Part shown: piece by piece, positions 1 through 9,548 of the stretch
Position numbering within the stretch: the first letter of the stretch is position 1
How the letters are laid out: every line of letters starts with the position of its first letter
From: Marivita sp. S6314
GTDB lineage: Bacteria > Pseudomonadota > Alphaproteobacteria > Rhodobacterales > Rhodobacteraceae
Direction: 5' to 3'
Assembly (NCBI RefSeq): GCF_023015985.1
Contig: NZ_JALKAO010000008.1
Location: 21,930-85,929 of the forward strand
DNA length: 64,000 bases
Made by a program: the position numbers and the translations under genes
The notes under the pieces: model-generated
Told to the model about the DNA's origin: nothing
What the model saw: only the letters and a program-made list of their open reading frames with translations
Database searches by the model: none

Positions 1-586
1 TCTCTTCGATCGGCCCGAACTTGGAGAAATCGACCGCCGGGATGGGCGGGATGCCCATGCCGCCAGACACGGCACCACCGGCTGCGGCCGCAGGAACGGT
101 CGCCGCTTTCAGAGCCTTTTCCACGTCTTCGCGCAGGATACGGCCCTTGCGGCCCGATCCGTTGACGGTGGCCAGATCAACCTCAACCCGGCGCGCATAG
201 GCCCGCACAGAGGGGGAGGCGTGGACCTTGCCGAACCCGGCATCTGTCTTGGCCGGGGCAGGTGCGGGGGCCGGAGCCGCCGCTGGGGCTGCTGCTGGTG
301 CGGCTGCCGGGGCTTCGGCCTTGGGCGCTTCGGCCGGGGCTGCTGCCGCGCCGTCGCCTTCGACAATCAGGATCACAGAGCCTTCGGACACCTTGTCGCC
401 TTCGGCAACCTTGATCTCTTTCACCACACCCGCAGCGGAGGATGGGACTTCCATCGTCGCCTTGTCGGATTCCAGTTCAACAATCGGGTCTTCTTCGGCA
501 ATCGTGTCACCCACGCTGACCAGAACGGTCACAACCGGGACATTGTCAAAATCGCCAATGTCGGGAACTTTTACTTCAGTCGTCAT
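1..586 (-). CDS. aceF: Pyruvate dehydrogenase E2, dihydrolipoamide acetyltransferase (partial)
   Basis: E2 core of the pyruvate dehydrogenase complex; it takes the acetyl group from E1 on a lipoyl arm and passes it to CoA. Only the N-terminal ~195 residues are in the window; the gene runs off the left edge. Residues 1-75 form one lipoyl domain with the lipoylated lysine in ESDKAT (about K42). An Ala/Pro-rich mobile linker (about 85-112) follows, then a peripheral subunit-binding domain around 117-155 ([14 protein letters not shown]). Only one lipoyl domain is present. It starts 22 nt after the aceE stop on the same strand, so the two are surely one operon. The catalytic acyltransferase domain is not visible, but the aceE context makes the E2p assignment strong. 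Confidence 0.95.
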   Translation of the reverse strand, partial: MTTEVKVPDIGDFDNVPVVTVLVSVGDTIAEEDPIVELESDKATMEVPSSAAGVVKEIKVAEGDKVSEGSVILIVEGDGAAAAPAEAPKAEAPAAAPAAAPAAAPAPAPAPAKTDAGFGKVHASPSVRAYARRVEVDLATVNGSGRKGRILREDVEKALKAATVPAAAAGGAVSGGMGIPPIPAVDFSKFGPIEE

Positions 587-608
587 AGTCTTGTTCTCCT
601 CCCCGGCC

Positions 609-3269
609 TTACACGAGACGCGGGTTCGGCTTGTCGCCGTCGATGTCGTATTTCTTGAGAGCGGTCTTGAGGTCTTTCTCGGTCACGGCACCCTCTTGGT
701 AGAGGTCCACCATGGCCGCCGCCGCGATGTGGTTCGCGTCGACCTCGAAGAACCGGCGCAGGTTCACACGGCTGTCAGACCGCCCATAACCGTCGGTACC
801 CAGAACTGTGAAGCGGCCCGGCACAAAGGCACGGATCTGTTCAGCATAGTTCTTCATGTAGTCGGTCGCGGCGATGATCGGGCCTTTGGCCTGCTCAAGC
901 TGCTGCGTGACATAAGGCACTTTTGGATCGCTGAGCGGGTTCAGGCGGTTGTGACGGACACAATCCTGACCATCGCGGGCCAATTCGTTCAGCGACGTGG
1001 CCGACCAGATGTCGGACGTGACACCAAAATCTTCCTTCAGCATTTCCGCCGCCTTCATCGCCTGAACAAGGATTGTGCCGGAGCCCAGAAGGTTCACATG
1101 CTTCTTGCCCGGTTTTGCGGTTTTCGAGAAACGATAGAGACCTTTGATGATTCCTTCTTCCGCGCCCATCGGCATCTCGGGATGTTGGTAGTTCTCGTTC
1201 ATCAGGGTCAGATAGAAATAGACGTCTTCCTGATCTGCAAACATCCGCTGCAAGCCGTTCTGCACGATGACCGCGACTTCATAGCTGAAGGTCGGGTCGT
1301 AGCTGATGCAGTTCGGGATGGTGCTGGCAAGGATATGGCTGTGCCCATCTTCGTGCTGCAGGCCTTCACCATTCAACGTGGTCCGCCCGGCAGTCCCGCC
1401 CAGCATGAACCCACGTGCGCGGCTGTCGCCTGCGGCCCAAGCCAGATCGCCGATCCGCTGGAAGCCGAACATCGAATAGTAGATGAAGAACGGGATCATC
1501 GGCACGCCGTGGTTCGAATACGACGTCGCCGCCGCAATCCAATCCGCCATCGCGCCCGCTTCGTTGATGCCTTCCTGAAGCACCTGACCGGATTCCGACT
1601 CCTTGTAGTAGGACATCTGATCGCGGTCTTGCGGCGTGTATTGCTGACCCATCGGGTTGTAGATCCCAACCGACCGGAACAATCCTTCCATCCCGAAGGT
1701 GCGGCTTTCGTCGGGCACAATCGGAACCACGTTCTTGCCGATCTGCTTGTCGCGCAGCAGCGTCGTCAGGATGCGGACAAAGGCCATCGTGGTCGAAATT
1801 TCACGGTCGCCTGTGCTTTCAAGCTGTCCCTTGAACTTGTCGAGCGCCGGAATGTCGAGCTTTGGCGCATCACGCCAGTCGCGTTTGGGAAACTCACCGC
1901 CCAATTCCTTGCGCCGATCCGCCAGATAGGCCTTCTGCGCATTGTTCAGGCTGACAAACGGGATGTCCTTGTCCAGCTCTTCGTCGGTGACAGGAATCTG
2001 GAACCGATCCCGCATCGCTTTAAGCTGATCGAGCTGCATTTTCTTCTGCTGGTGGGTCGTGTTCTGACCTTCGCCAGCGGTGCCCATGCCGTAGCCTTTG
2101 ACCGTCTTGATCAACAGGCACGTCGGGCTGCCTTTGGCCTGCGTTGCTCGCAGGAAGGCGTTGTACACCTTCTTGGGGTCATGCCCGCCCCGGCGCAGCG
2201 CCCAGATCTGATCGTCGGTCCAGTCTTCGACCAATGCCGCTGTTTCCGGGTATTTGCCGAAGAAATGCTCGCGGATATACGCGCCGTCTTTGGATTTGAA
2301 CGTCTGGTAATCGCCATCGACGGTTTCATCCATCAACTGCCGCAGCTTGCCCGAGGTATCCCGTTCCAGCAGCTCGTCCCAGCCTTTGCCCCAAAGCAGC
2401 TTGATCACGTCCCAACCGGCACCGCGGAAGTCACCTTCAAGCTCTTGCACGATCTTGCCATTGCCGCGTACCGGGCCGTCAAGACGCTGCAAGTTGCAGT
2501 TCACAACAAAGATCAGGTTGTCGAGCCCCTCGCGCTTGGCAAGGTCAATGGCGCCCCGGCTTTCCGGTTCGTCCATTTCGCCGTCACCAAGGAAGCACCA
2601 GACCTTGCGATCGGCGGCATCAATCAGGCCCCGGTTGTGCATGTATTTCATGAACCGCGCCTGGTAGATCGCCATGAGCGGACCCAGCCCCATCGACACG
2701 GTCGGGAACTGCCAGTAATCCGGCATCAGCCACGGGTGCGGGTAAGAACTCAGACCACCGCCATCAACTTCTGACCGGAACGCTTCAAGCTGTTCGGTGC
2801 TGATGCGGCCTTCCATGAACGAGCGCGCGTAGATGCCCGGGATCACGTGGCCCTGAAAGAACACCAGATCACCACCGTGGATCGCGGATTTCGACCGCCA
2901 GAAGTGGTTGAGCCCAATGTCATAAAGCGCCGCTGACGAAGCGAAGGACGCGATATGCCCGCCATATTCGCTGCTGACCTTGTTGCGCTTCACAACAGTC
3001 GCCATCGCGTTCCAGCGGTTGATGGTGCGGATGCGCCATTCCATTTCCGTATCGCCGGGGATGTCTACTTCGTCATCCGGGTCAATCGTGTTCTGGTACG
3101 GCGTGGTCGCCGAAAACGGCAGCTTTGCACCATTGGCGCGCGCCTGTTGCACCGCCTTGTCGAGCAGGTAATGCGCACGATCCGCGCCATCCCGAAGGAT
3201 CACGTCTTCAATCGCGTCTTGCCATTCCTGGGATTCGACCGGGTCAATATCGTTCGGGCTGTCTTTCAT
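609..3269 (-). CDS. aceE: Pyruvate dehydrogenase E1, homodimeric type
   Basis: Thiamine-diphosphate-dependent decarboxylase that oxidises pyruvate and acetylates the E2 lipoyl arm. At 886 residues it matches the usual length of the homodimeric AceE of gammaproteobacteria. The TPP-binding motif is at about residues 228-260 ([10 protein letters not shown] through VVNCN), and the N-terminal [13 protein letters not shown] block is typical of AceE. aceF follows 22 nt downstream. Upstream, a 182-nt gap separates it from dld, so it may have its own promoter; an imperfect palindrome lies in that gap. Many alphaproteobacteria use a heterodimeric PdhA/PdhB E1 instead, so finding AceE beside lactate genes is notable. 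Confidence 0.97.
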   Translation of the reverse strand: MKDSPNDIDPVESQEWQDAIEDVILRDGADRAHYLLDKAVQQARANGAKLPFSATTPYQNTIDPDDEVDIPGDTEMEWRIRTINRWNAMATVVKRNKVSSEYGGHIASFASSAALYDIGLNHFWRSKSAIHGGDLVFFQGHVIPGIYARSFMEGRISTEQLEAFRSEVDGGGLSSYPHPWLMPDYWQFPTVSMGLGPLMAIYQARFMKYMHNRGLIDAADRKVWCFLGDGEMDEPESRGAIDLAKREGLDNLIFVVNCNLQRLDGPVRGNGKIVQELEGDFRGAGWDVIKLLWGKGWDELLERDTSGKLRQLMDETVDGDYQTFKSKDGAYIREHFFGKYPETAALVEDWTDDQIWALRRGGHDPKKVYNAFLRATQAKGSPTCLLIKTVKGYGMGTAGEGQNTTHQQKKMQLDQLKAMRDRFQIPVTDEELDKDIPFVSLNNAQKAYLADRRKELGGEFPKRDWRDAPKLDIPALDKFKGQLESTGDREISTTMAFVRILTTLLRDKQIGKNVVPIVPDESRTFGMEGLFRSVGIYNPMGQQYTPQDRDQMSYYKESESGQVLQEGINEAGAMADWIAAATSYSNHGVPMIPFFIYYSMFGFQRIGDLAWAAGDSRARGFMLGGTAGRTTLNGEGLQHEDGHSHILASTIPNCISYDPTFSYEVAVIVQNGLQRMFADQEDVYFYLTLMNENYQHPEMPMGAEEGIIKGLYRFSKTAKPGKKHVNLLGSGTILVQAMKAAEMLKEDFGVTSDIWSATSLNELARDGQDCVRHNRLNPLSDPKVPYVTQQLEQAKGPIIAATDYMKNYAEQIRAFVPGRFTVLGTDGYGRSDSRVNLRRFFEVDANHIAAAAMVDLYQEGAVTEKDLKTALKKYDIDGDKPNPRLV

Positions 3270-3426
3270 AATCCCTCTTCCCTTGGTCAGGCCCTAAAGG
3301 CCCATAGTTTATCGCTGAACCAGTTGCGAAACGCTTGGCTCATCTGAATGAACGCCGTTTAGCACGCCGGGTTCCCTCGCGGCAGTGGCGCGGCGGCATA
3401 CCGCCCATGCGCACGGCGCATGACAA

Positions 3427-3447
3427 ATTGGTTTAATGCTAAACAAT
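3427..3447. promoter_or_regulatory. Imperfect palindrome upstream of aceE
   Basis: The sequence ATTGGTTTA-ATGC-TAAACAAT is an inverted repeat with one unpaired base, in the dld-aceE gap about 160 nt upstream of the aceE start. It could be an operator for the neighbouring FadR/PdhR-type regulator or a weak structure at the end of dld. No exact match to the PdhR consensus is present, so the assignment is tentative. Confidence 0.25.
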
Positions 3448-3450
3448 CAT

Positions 3451-5133
3451 TCACGCGTAGTGCTTGCAACGCGACATCTTGCCAATACCGGGGTTGAACG
3501 AATTGGTCGGATCAATGGATTTGTAGAAATCCGCCAGGTCCGGCTTGGCCTTATAGATATGCCCCACGTTGTGTTCCGCAGGGTATTCCGCGCCGCGCTG
3601 GTCCAGCAGATCAAGCATGTCCGCCTTCAACGCCGCCACATCCACCCCCTTCTTCACGATGTAATCCTGATGAAGAACGTGGCAGAAAAAGTGCCCGTAA
3701 TAAAGCTTGTACACCAGCTTGTCCGAAATATGCGCCGGCAGGTCTTCAAGCCACGCGCGTTCATTCCGCTTCAATGCGATATCGAGCGCAAGGATATCCT
3801 CAACCTCACCCTGATGGATGTTCTGATACCGAATCGCAGCCCCTGCGGCGGCAAAGCGGTTCAAACCGGCAATCTTGCCTTCGCGCGGCGTGCATTCGAA
3901 ATAGTCGCCGTCACGCTCCGCAAAAAACGCCTTGAGGAACGACCGCGCCTCGGCAACACCGCCATCCCGCATCTTCAGGATCAGGTGATGCTCGTACCGA
4001 TCCCGATATTCCGTCAGGCGCTTGGGCAGAACCTTGGGCATGACGCTGGCGAACAACTGCATGAACTTGTCCGTGAACCCACGCGTCAGCTTGAACTTGT
4101 TCAACCGCGCATCCACCGCGCCCTTCATGGCAAAGAACATGGGCAGTTTGTCCGTTCCCAGCCAGTCGATCATCAGCACCGTATCTTTGCCGTACTTTTC
4201 GGAGATGTCGAAAATCTCGCGCTGCATGTACTCGCCGGAAACCGGTAGGCTGTCGAACGCGGTCAGGATATGCCGCCGCAGATCGGTCAGAACATGGGGG
4301 TCATTGGTCCCGATATAAAAGGTCTGCTCATCAGTATTGATCGGATAGGTGTCCAGCCGCACCGCGAATACCGCCAGTTTCCCGGCACATCCCGCAGCCT
4401 CGTAAAGCCGCCGCTTATCCGCATTGAACCGCGCGGGGCTGTCGGCATCCACGTCGCGCACGCGGCGATGATATTCGGTGTCCGACGCGCGCTTGTTGGT
4501 CGGCTCCAGATCGGCGTCTGTAAACGTGCCATTCTGAACGCGGGTCAGGATCTCCTCTGGGCTGTCACCCAGAGCAATCCCAAGATGATTGACCAATTCA
4601 AGCTGACCGTCCTCGGTGATCCGCGCGAACAATGACAACTCGGTATAGCTCGGTCCCCGCTCAATCAGCGCCCCGCCGGAATTGTTGCACACGCCGCCAA
4701 TGATTGACGCGCCGATGCAGGACGACCCAATCACCGAATGCGGCTGGCGACCAAGCGGTTTCAGCAGCTTTTCCAGAGCAAACAGCGTCGCCCCCGGAAG
4801 GCTGACCACCTGCTCCCCGCCCTTCACCGTATGGATCGCATCCATGCGGCGGGTGTTGATCAGGACCACATCGCGATCATAGCTGCCCTTGGGCGTTGAC
4901 CCTTCGGTCAGCCCGGTATTGGCAGCTTGCATGATGACGATCTTGTCCGCCGCCACGCAGGCCTTGAGCACGTTCCACTGTTCCAGAACGGTTGCGGGTT
5001 GGACCACGGCAAGCGCATCCCCCTCACCCGAGCGGAACCCTTTGCGGAACCGCTCGGTCTGTTTGTCGCCGGTCAGGACATGTTTCGCCCCAACAGCCTC
5101 GCGCAATTCACGTAGAAGGTCGTCGTCCGTCAT
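3451..5133 (-). CDS. dld: D-lactate dehydrogenase, quinone-dependent FAD flavoprotein
   Basis: Respiratory D-lactate dehydrogenase that oxidises D-lactate to pyruvate and passes electrons to quinone at the inner face of the membrane. At 560 residues it fits E. coli Dld (about 570). The FAD-binding region includes GSSCIGASIIGGVCNNSGG at residues 136-154 (PCMH-type fold), followed by the membrane-associated Dld C-terminal domain. It starts 21 nt after the fused TRAP permease, so it is probably co-transcribed with it. Its product, pyruvate, is the substrate of the downstream AceEF. The family call is firm; the physiological substrate was not tested. Confidence 0.93.
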   Translation of the reverse strand: MTDDDLLRELREAVGAKHVLTGDKQTERFRKGFRSGEGDALAVVQPATVLEQWNVLKACVAADKIVIMQAANTGLTEGSTPKGSYDRDVVLINTRRMDAIHTVKGGEQVVSLPGATLFALEKLLKPLGRQPHSVIGSSCIGASIIGGVCNNSGGALIERGPSYTELSLFARITEDGQLELVNHLGIALGDSPEEILTRVQNGTFTDADLEPTNKRASDTEYHRRVRDVDADSPARFNADKRRLYEAAGCAGKLAVFAVRLDTYPINTDEQTFYIGTNDPHVLTDLRRHILTAFDSLPVSGEYMQREIFDISEKYGKDTVLMIDWLGTDKLPMFFAMKGAVDARLNKFKLTRGFTDKFMQLFASVMPKVLPKRLTEYRDRYEHHLILKMRDGGVAEARSFLKAFFAERDGDYFECTPREGKIAGLNRFAAAGAAIRYQNIHQGEVEDILALDIALKRNERAWLEDLPAHISDKLVYKLYYGHFFCHVLHQDYIVKKGVDVAALKADMLDLLDQRGAEYPAEHNVGHIYKAKPDLADFYKSIDPTNSFNPGIGKMSRCKHYA

Positions 5134-5154
5134 CGGTCTTCTCCTTCCTTAGGC

Positions 5155-7221
5155 TTAGTACGCGACTGACGGCAGCCAGGTCGCAAGCCATGGCATGAAG
5201 AATACCAATGCAAGCCCGGTCAACTGCAACAGGACAAATGGCACCACCCCACGATAGATGTGGCTCAGCTTGATCTGAGGAGGGCACACGCCTTTGAGGT
5301 AGAAGAGCGCAAAGCCAACCGGCGGCGTCAGGAACGAGGTTTGCAACGTCACCGCGACAAGGATCACGAACCAGACCAACGCGGCCTCATCCACCACCCC
5401 GAAACCGGGGATATCCAGACCCAGCGCATTCACAATCGGACGCATCAGGGGCAGCACGATCAGCGTGATCTCGATCCAGTCAAGGACAAAACCCAGCAGG
5501 AACACCAGCGCAAGGATCATCAGGACCGTGCCATTCGGACCCAGACCTGCACCCAGAATGATGTCTTCGATCAACTGGTCGCCACCAAGTTCGCGCAGAA
5601 CATAGCTGAACACGGTCGCGCCCAGGAAGATGGCAAAGATGTACGCCGTGGTGTTGAAGGTCGACTTCAGCACATTGATCAGCTTGGTCATCGTCAACTT
5701 GCGATATCCCAATGCCAAGGCCGTCGCCCCCAATGCGCCAACGCCAGAGGCCTCGGTCGGGGTACAGATACCTGCAAAGATCGACCCAAGCACTGCAAGG
5801 ATCAGACCAAGCGTCGGCAACACCGCCTTGAGCACATCCAGAACCGCGTTCCAATCCGGGCGCACAGCACCTTCGGGTGTTGGGGCCACGTCAGGTTTGA
5901 TGGCCGAGATGATGAAGATGTAGGTCAGGTACAGAAACCCGATCAGAACACCCGGCAACATCGCCGCCATGAACAGATCACCCACAGACAGGGCCATCTG
6001 GTCGGCCATGATCACCAACATGATCGACGGCGGGATCAGAATGCCAAGCGTACCAGACGCCGCAACCACACCTGTGCCAAGCATTGGCGAATACTTCTGC
6101 TCCATCATTGTGGGCAGCGCCAAAACGCCCAGCAGAACAACAGACGCGCCGATGATGCCGGTGGATGCAGCAAGGATGATGCCGATCATGGTGACCGTGA
6201 TCGCCAGACCGCCACGCGTTTTGCCAAACAGCTTCTGCATTGAATTCATCAGACGTTCGGCCACACCGGATTCGTCCAGCATCAGCCCCATGAAGATAAA
6301 CATCGGCAGGGCGACCAGAACCGCGTTCGACATCGTCGCGTAGACCCGGTTCACCACTGCGCCTAGGGCAAGGTAATCCAGACCAACCAGCGTTTCCTCA
6401 AGCCCGGTCCAGTTCATCATGCCGTTGTCGAACATGTAGGCCAGACCACAATAGGCCACGCCCGTCCCGGCCAGCGTCCACGCCACCGGGAACCCGGTGA
6501 AGAGCAGCGCGATAAAGGTCAGGAACATCGCGATGACCAGCTTTTCCTCGGTCGTATGCACAAGGAAGGTCAGCGCGGTGGCCACAACCGCAAACCCAAC
6601 AAGCGCCCAAAGGATCAGGCGCAGGTCCTTGCCCTGCCGCTCTTCCGCGCCTGCCGTTGCCAAGGCATGCACATCATGGATCAGACGGGCCAATGCGGCG
6701 AGCGACAGCAGAACAAAGGAAATCGGGATGATCGCCTTGAACGCCCAGCGCGCAGGCAGCCCGGTCGGCGAAGCAGAGCGTTCATCGACGCGCCACGACT
6801 CATAGAAGTAATCCCACCCCTGATCGACCATCAGATACAGGAAGGGTGCGACCAGCGTCAGGATGCCCAGCACTTCGATAATCCGCTGCGCACGGCGGCT
6901 GAGTTGCAAATGCAGGATATCAACCCGCACGTGGCTGTCCGTGACCAAGGCGTAAGAGATGCCGATCATCGTCACGAGGCCATAAAAGTGCCACTGCAAC
7001 TCGTCCAGCTTGGGATAGTTTTCGTTCAGCAGGTAGCGGAACAGCACCTGCGCGACGATGGCCGCGATCAGAAAGACGTTGGCCCACATCACGACGTGGC
7101 CGACGCCTTTAACGAATTTATCAATCCCGACCGCAACCGCCTGAGTGTCCTTGTCCTCGTGTTCAAGGATCTGCTCATAGGTTTCAATCGGGTCTTCTAT
7201 GGCTTGGATTGTCTCTGACAT
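5155..7221 (-). CDS. Fused TRAP transporter permease (DctQ-DctM)
   Basis: Membrane component of a TRAP transporter: secondary, sodium-driven uptake of a carboxylate delivered by a periplasmic binding protein. About 688 residues. The N-terminal ~220 form a DctQ-like small subunit, and the rest a DctM-like large subunit with many hydrophobic helices and a glycine/proline-rich repeat (LGILIPPSI). Small and large subunits are separate genes in most TRAP systems; here they are fused. I chose the ATG at 7221 over the in-frame GTG three bases upstream because AGGAGG sits 7 nt before it. The binding protein gene is upstream and dld downstream, which suggests lactate, pyruvate or another monocarboxylate as the cargo. 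Confidence 0.92.
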   Translation of the reverse strand: MSETIQAIEDPIETYEQILEHEDKDTQAVAVGIDKFVKGVGHVVMWANVFLIAAIVAQVLFRYLLNENYPKLDELQWHFYGLVTMIGISYALVTDSHVRVDILHLQLSRRAQRIIEVLGILTLVAPFLYLMVDQGWDYFYESWRVDERSASPTGLPARWAFKAIIPISFVLLSLAALARLIHDVHALATAGAEERQGKDLRLILWALVGFAVVATALTFLVHTTEEKLVIAMFLTFIALLFTGFPVAWTLAGTGVAYCGLAYMFDNGMMNWTGLEETLVGLDYLALGAVVNRVYATMSNAVLVALPMFIFMGLMLDESGVAERLMNSMQKLFGKTRGGLAITVTMIGIILAASTGIIGASVVLLGVLALPTMMEQKYSPMLGTGVVAASGTLGILIPPSIMLVIMADQMALSVGDLFMAAMLPGVLIGFLYLTYIFIISAIKPDVAPTPEGAVRPDWNAVLDVLKAVLPTLGLILAVLGSIFAGICTPTEASGVGALGATALALGYRKLTMTKLINVLKSTFNTTAYIFAIFLGATVFSYVLRELGGDQLIEDIILGAGLGPNGTVLMILALVFLLGFVLDWIEITLIVLPLMRPIVNALGLDIPGFGVVDEAALVWFVILVAVTLQTSFLTPPVGFALFYLKGVCPPQIKLSHIYRGVVPFVLLQLTGLALVFFMPWLATWLPSVAY

Positions 7222-7298
7222 CACGGTGCCTCCTGTCCCTCGTCGGGCGAAATGGCCCGGCGTCTACCAACCGAAAAAAGTGAAAAACGAATAAAGGG

Positions 7299-7326
7299 GG
7301 CGGCGACCCATCGCGGGATCGCCGCC
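7299..7326 (-). promoter_or_regulatory. Intercistronic stem-loop after the TRAP binding protein gene
   Basis: GGCGGCGA and TCGCCGCC form an 8-bp GC stem in the 116-nt gap between the binding protein and permease genes. On the minus strand it is followed by CCCCTTTATT. It most likely acts as a partial terminator or mRNA 3' stabiliser that keeps binding-protein expression above permease expression. Confidence 0.55.
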
Positions 7327-7337
7327 GCTACGCAAAT

Positions 7338-8390
7338 TTACTTGCGCGGGAGGAAAGCGTTCTCTTTCCACATGGAATAGCCGTCCCGGAATTCGGTCAT
7401 GTCGGCCAGAACCTTGGCGAAGAATGCGTCATTTGCCGCTTCTTCTTCGGCAACCGCATCCCAGGTCGCTTCGAATGTCGCCAGCATTTCTTCAGACCAC
7501 TGCTTCATCTCAACACCGTTGTTTTCAACGTTGTCGATCAGTGCCGCGTGCTGGATCGCTTCACCTTCGGCAAAGCTGTCGGCCATGGAGGCTTTGCAGG
7601 CGTTGGTGATGATCGCCTGATGCTGCTCGGAGGCTTCGTTCCAGACGTCTTTGTTGATCATCAGCTCGAACACGGTCGCCTGCTGGTGCCAGCCGGGGAA
7701 GTAGTTGTACTTGACCAGTTTGTGGAACCCAAGGCGCGCATCAATGGCGGGCATGGAGAATTCGGTCGCGTCAATCGCGCCTTTTTCCAGCGCCGGGAAG
7801 ATCTCACCACCCGGCAGGAGCGATGTTGCAACACCCAGCTTTTGCATGACTTTGCCGCCCAGACCGAAGAACCGCATCTTCAGACCTTCAAGGTCTGCCG
7901 GTGTGTTGATCTCTTTCGCGAACCAACCGGACGTCTCGGGCGCGATGATCGCACATGGCATGACATGGACGTTGAACCCCGCCTGATCGTACATCTCCTG
8001 GTACAGGTTCATGCCGTTGCCATAGTAGAGCCACGCCATGTATTCGCCCGCTTCGGGGCCAAATGGCACCGCCGAAAACAGCGGGGCCGCCGGGATTTTG
8101 CCAGCCCAGTACCCGGCTGTTGTGTAGCCCGAGTTGATCTTGCCCGTGGAGACTGCATCCAGAATTTCGAACGGCGGGACCAGTTTGCCCGGCTCATACA
8201 CCTTCATGCGCAGCGTGCCGCCGGACATCAGGTCCAACTGTTCAGCCACGCGCGGGATCGGAGAGCCAAGCCCCGGAAGCGCTGTCGAGAACGCGATGGG
8301 GGTCTTGAGCAGCAGCTTGTCAGCCGCCTGCGCCGCAGGGGCTGTCAGAACAGCGGCGGCCACGGCCAGGCTTGTGAGTACGTTTTTCAT
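7338..8390 (-). CDS. TRAP transporter substrate-binding protein (DctP family)
   Basis: Periplasmic binding protein of the TRAP system, 350 residues. It has a Sec signal peptide with cleavage expected after AAQAA (residues ~18-22). The body shows the DctP-family pattern, including an Arg/Asn-containing block LEGLKMRFFGLGGKVMQKLG. It most resembles the branch that binds 2-oxo or 2-hydroxy monocarboxylates. That, together with dld and aceEF, points to lactate or pyruvate; the substrate is inferred. It is first in the minus-strand cluster, divergent from the GntR gene with a 317-nt shared control region. Confidence 0.88.
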   Translation of the reverse strand: MKNVLTSLAVAAAVLTAPAAQAADKLLLKTPIAFSTALPGLGSPIPRVAEQLDLMSGGTLRMKVYEPGKLVPPFEILDAVSTGKINSGYTTAGYWAGKIPAAPLFSAVPFGPEAGEYMAWLYYGNGMNLYQEMYDQAGFNVHVMPCAIIAPETSGWFAKEINTPADLEGLKMRFFGLGGKVMQKLGVATSLLPGGEIFPALEKGAIDATEFSMPAIDARLGFHKLVKYNYFPGWHQQATVFELMINKDVWNEASEQHQAIITNACKASMADSFAEGEAIQHAALIDNVENNGVEMKQWSEEMLATFEATWDAVAEEEAANDAFFAKVLADMTEFRDGYSMWKENAFLPRK

Positions 8391-8707
8391 ATTTCCTCCT
8401 CAGGGTCGTCCGGCGGGGCCGGGAAAAACACCGGGCTCCAATCCCGGGATGAGTTGGTTCATATTATTTACCACTTGAGCAAATCAACGATTTTGTGACC
8501 ACTCGGCCTGCGATCGCATCAAAATCAGGGAATTGCCGAACAGCGCTGAACAGAATTCCGCACAGTATGTTTTCCGCCAAATAATTGTTTTACATATGAT
8601 TTAAGGACAACGCAGATAGTCTGCGTGCGCATAGCTGCGACATTTACGTTGCATTCACAAAAGGAGCACTTAATTTACCACTAAGCACTGCAGACATTGG
8701 GAGCGAC
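8391..8707. promoter_or_regulatory. Divergent control region between TRAP and gntR genes
   Basis: This 317-nt AT-richer region must hold both divergent promoters. TTTACCACT occurs twice, at 8467-8475 and 8674-8682. The second copy lies inside an inverted repeat, CTTA(8669-8672)...TAAG(8682-8685), just before the gntR start. The first has ATTT/AAAT flanks. These are plausible operators for the FadR-type regulator, which would then control both itself and the TRAP operon. No unambiguous sigma-70 promoter could be fixed by eye. Confidence 0.4.
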
Positions 8708-9496
8708 ATGCCGGATTCAGTGAAAAACCTGTTTGGTCCAGTGGGCCACGAATCGGTTGCCGACACAATCATCCATCATATCGAGGAACTGATCGTGTCC
8801 GGTGTGCTCAAGGACGGCACGCGTCTTCCGTCAGAACGGGCGCTCGCGGAAGAGATGAAAGTGTCCCGCCCCAAGGTGCGCGAGGCGCTGAAGCGGCTGG
8901 AGGACGACGGCCTGATCATCGTGCGCCACGGCGAAGGCAATTTCGTGGCCCCGCTGATTGGCTCTGCCATGTCACCCGCGCTGGTCAATCTGTATGCTCG
9001 GCATGTCACCGCTTTCGAGGATTACCTCGAATTTCGCCGAGAACAGGAAAGCTTTGCCGCGATGCTGGCCGCCGAACGCGCCACCACCGAGGACCGCGAG
9101 GCGCTTGCCGACCTCGTCAACCAGCTGGAAGCCGCGCACGAGGCCGAAGATGCAGACGCCTCCCGCGATGCCGATGTCCGCTTTCACGCCACCATCGTGG
9201 ATGCCAGCCACAATTCGCTGATGGTGCACACCATGGCCGCGATCTACCAGTTGATGGCCCGCAACGTGTTCTACAACCGCGACTTCCTGCGCGCGATCGA
9301 CGGCACCGGTGACATGCTCTTGCAACAGCACAAGGACATCGCCAACGCAATCATTGCAGGCCAGTCCGAAAAAGCCTCTGACGCCGCAGCCGACCACATC
9401 GACTTCGTCGCCCGCAGCTTCCGCGTCGGCCGCGCGCAAGACCGGCGCGAAACCGTCTCACGGCGCAGAAAAGCGCTTTTGGACATGCGGACGTGA
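8708..9496 (+). CDS. GntR-family regulator, FadR/PdhR/LldR type
   Basis: Transcription factor of 262 residues. A winged helix-turn-helix spans about residues 15-80, with the recognition region SERALAEEMKVSRPKVREALKRL. An all-helical FCD effector domain covers about 90-235 and shows the metal-site pattern (D..FH near residue 160, H at the C-terminal helices). FCD-type regulators usually sense small organic acids. Its divergent position next to the TRAP/lactate/PDH genes suggests it controls them in response to lactate, pyruvate or a similar ligand. A GGGAGCG ribosome-binding site precedes the ATG. Which of the PdhR, LldR or FadR subtypes it belongs to is not settled. Confidence 0.9.
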   Translation: MPDSVKNLFGPVGHESVADTIIHHIEELIVSGVLKDGTRLPSERALAEEMKVSRPKVREALKRLEDDGLIIVRHGEGNFVAPLIGSAMSPALVNLYARHVTAFEDYLEFRREQESFAAMLAAERATTEDREALADLVNQLEAAHEAEDADASRDADVRFHATIVDASHNSLMVHTMAAIYQLMARNVFYNRDFLRAIDGTGDMLLQQHKDIANAIIAGQSEKASDAAADHIDFVARSFRVGRAQDRRETVSRRRKALLDMRT

Positions 9497-9548
9497 TCTA
9501 GCCAGCAGGCGTCAAAGTTTTGCCAAACTGCTGCGCAAATCTGCACAG

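Noticed and set aside
228..2774. An 848-codon open frame on the plus strand opposite aceE/aceF
   Set aside because: It lies entirely antisense to two clearly homologous genes; long antisense frames are common in GC-rich coding DNA and the translation shows no family.
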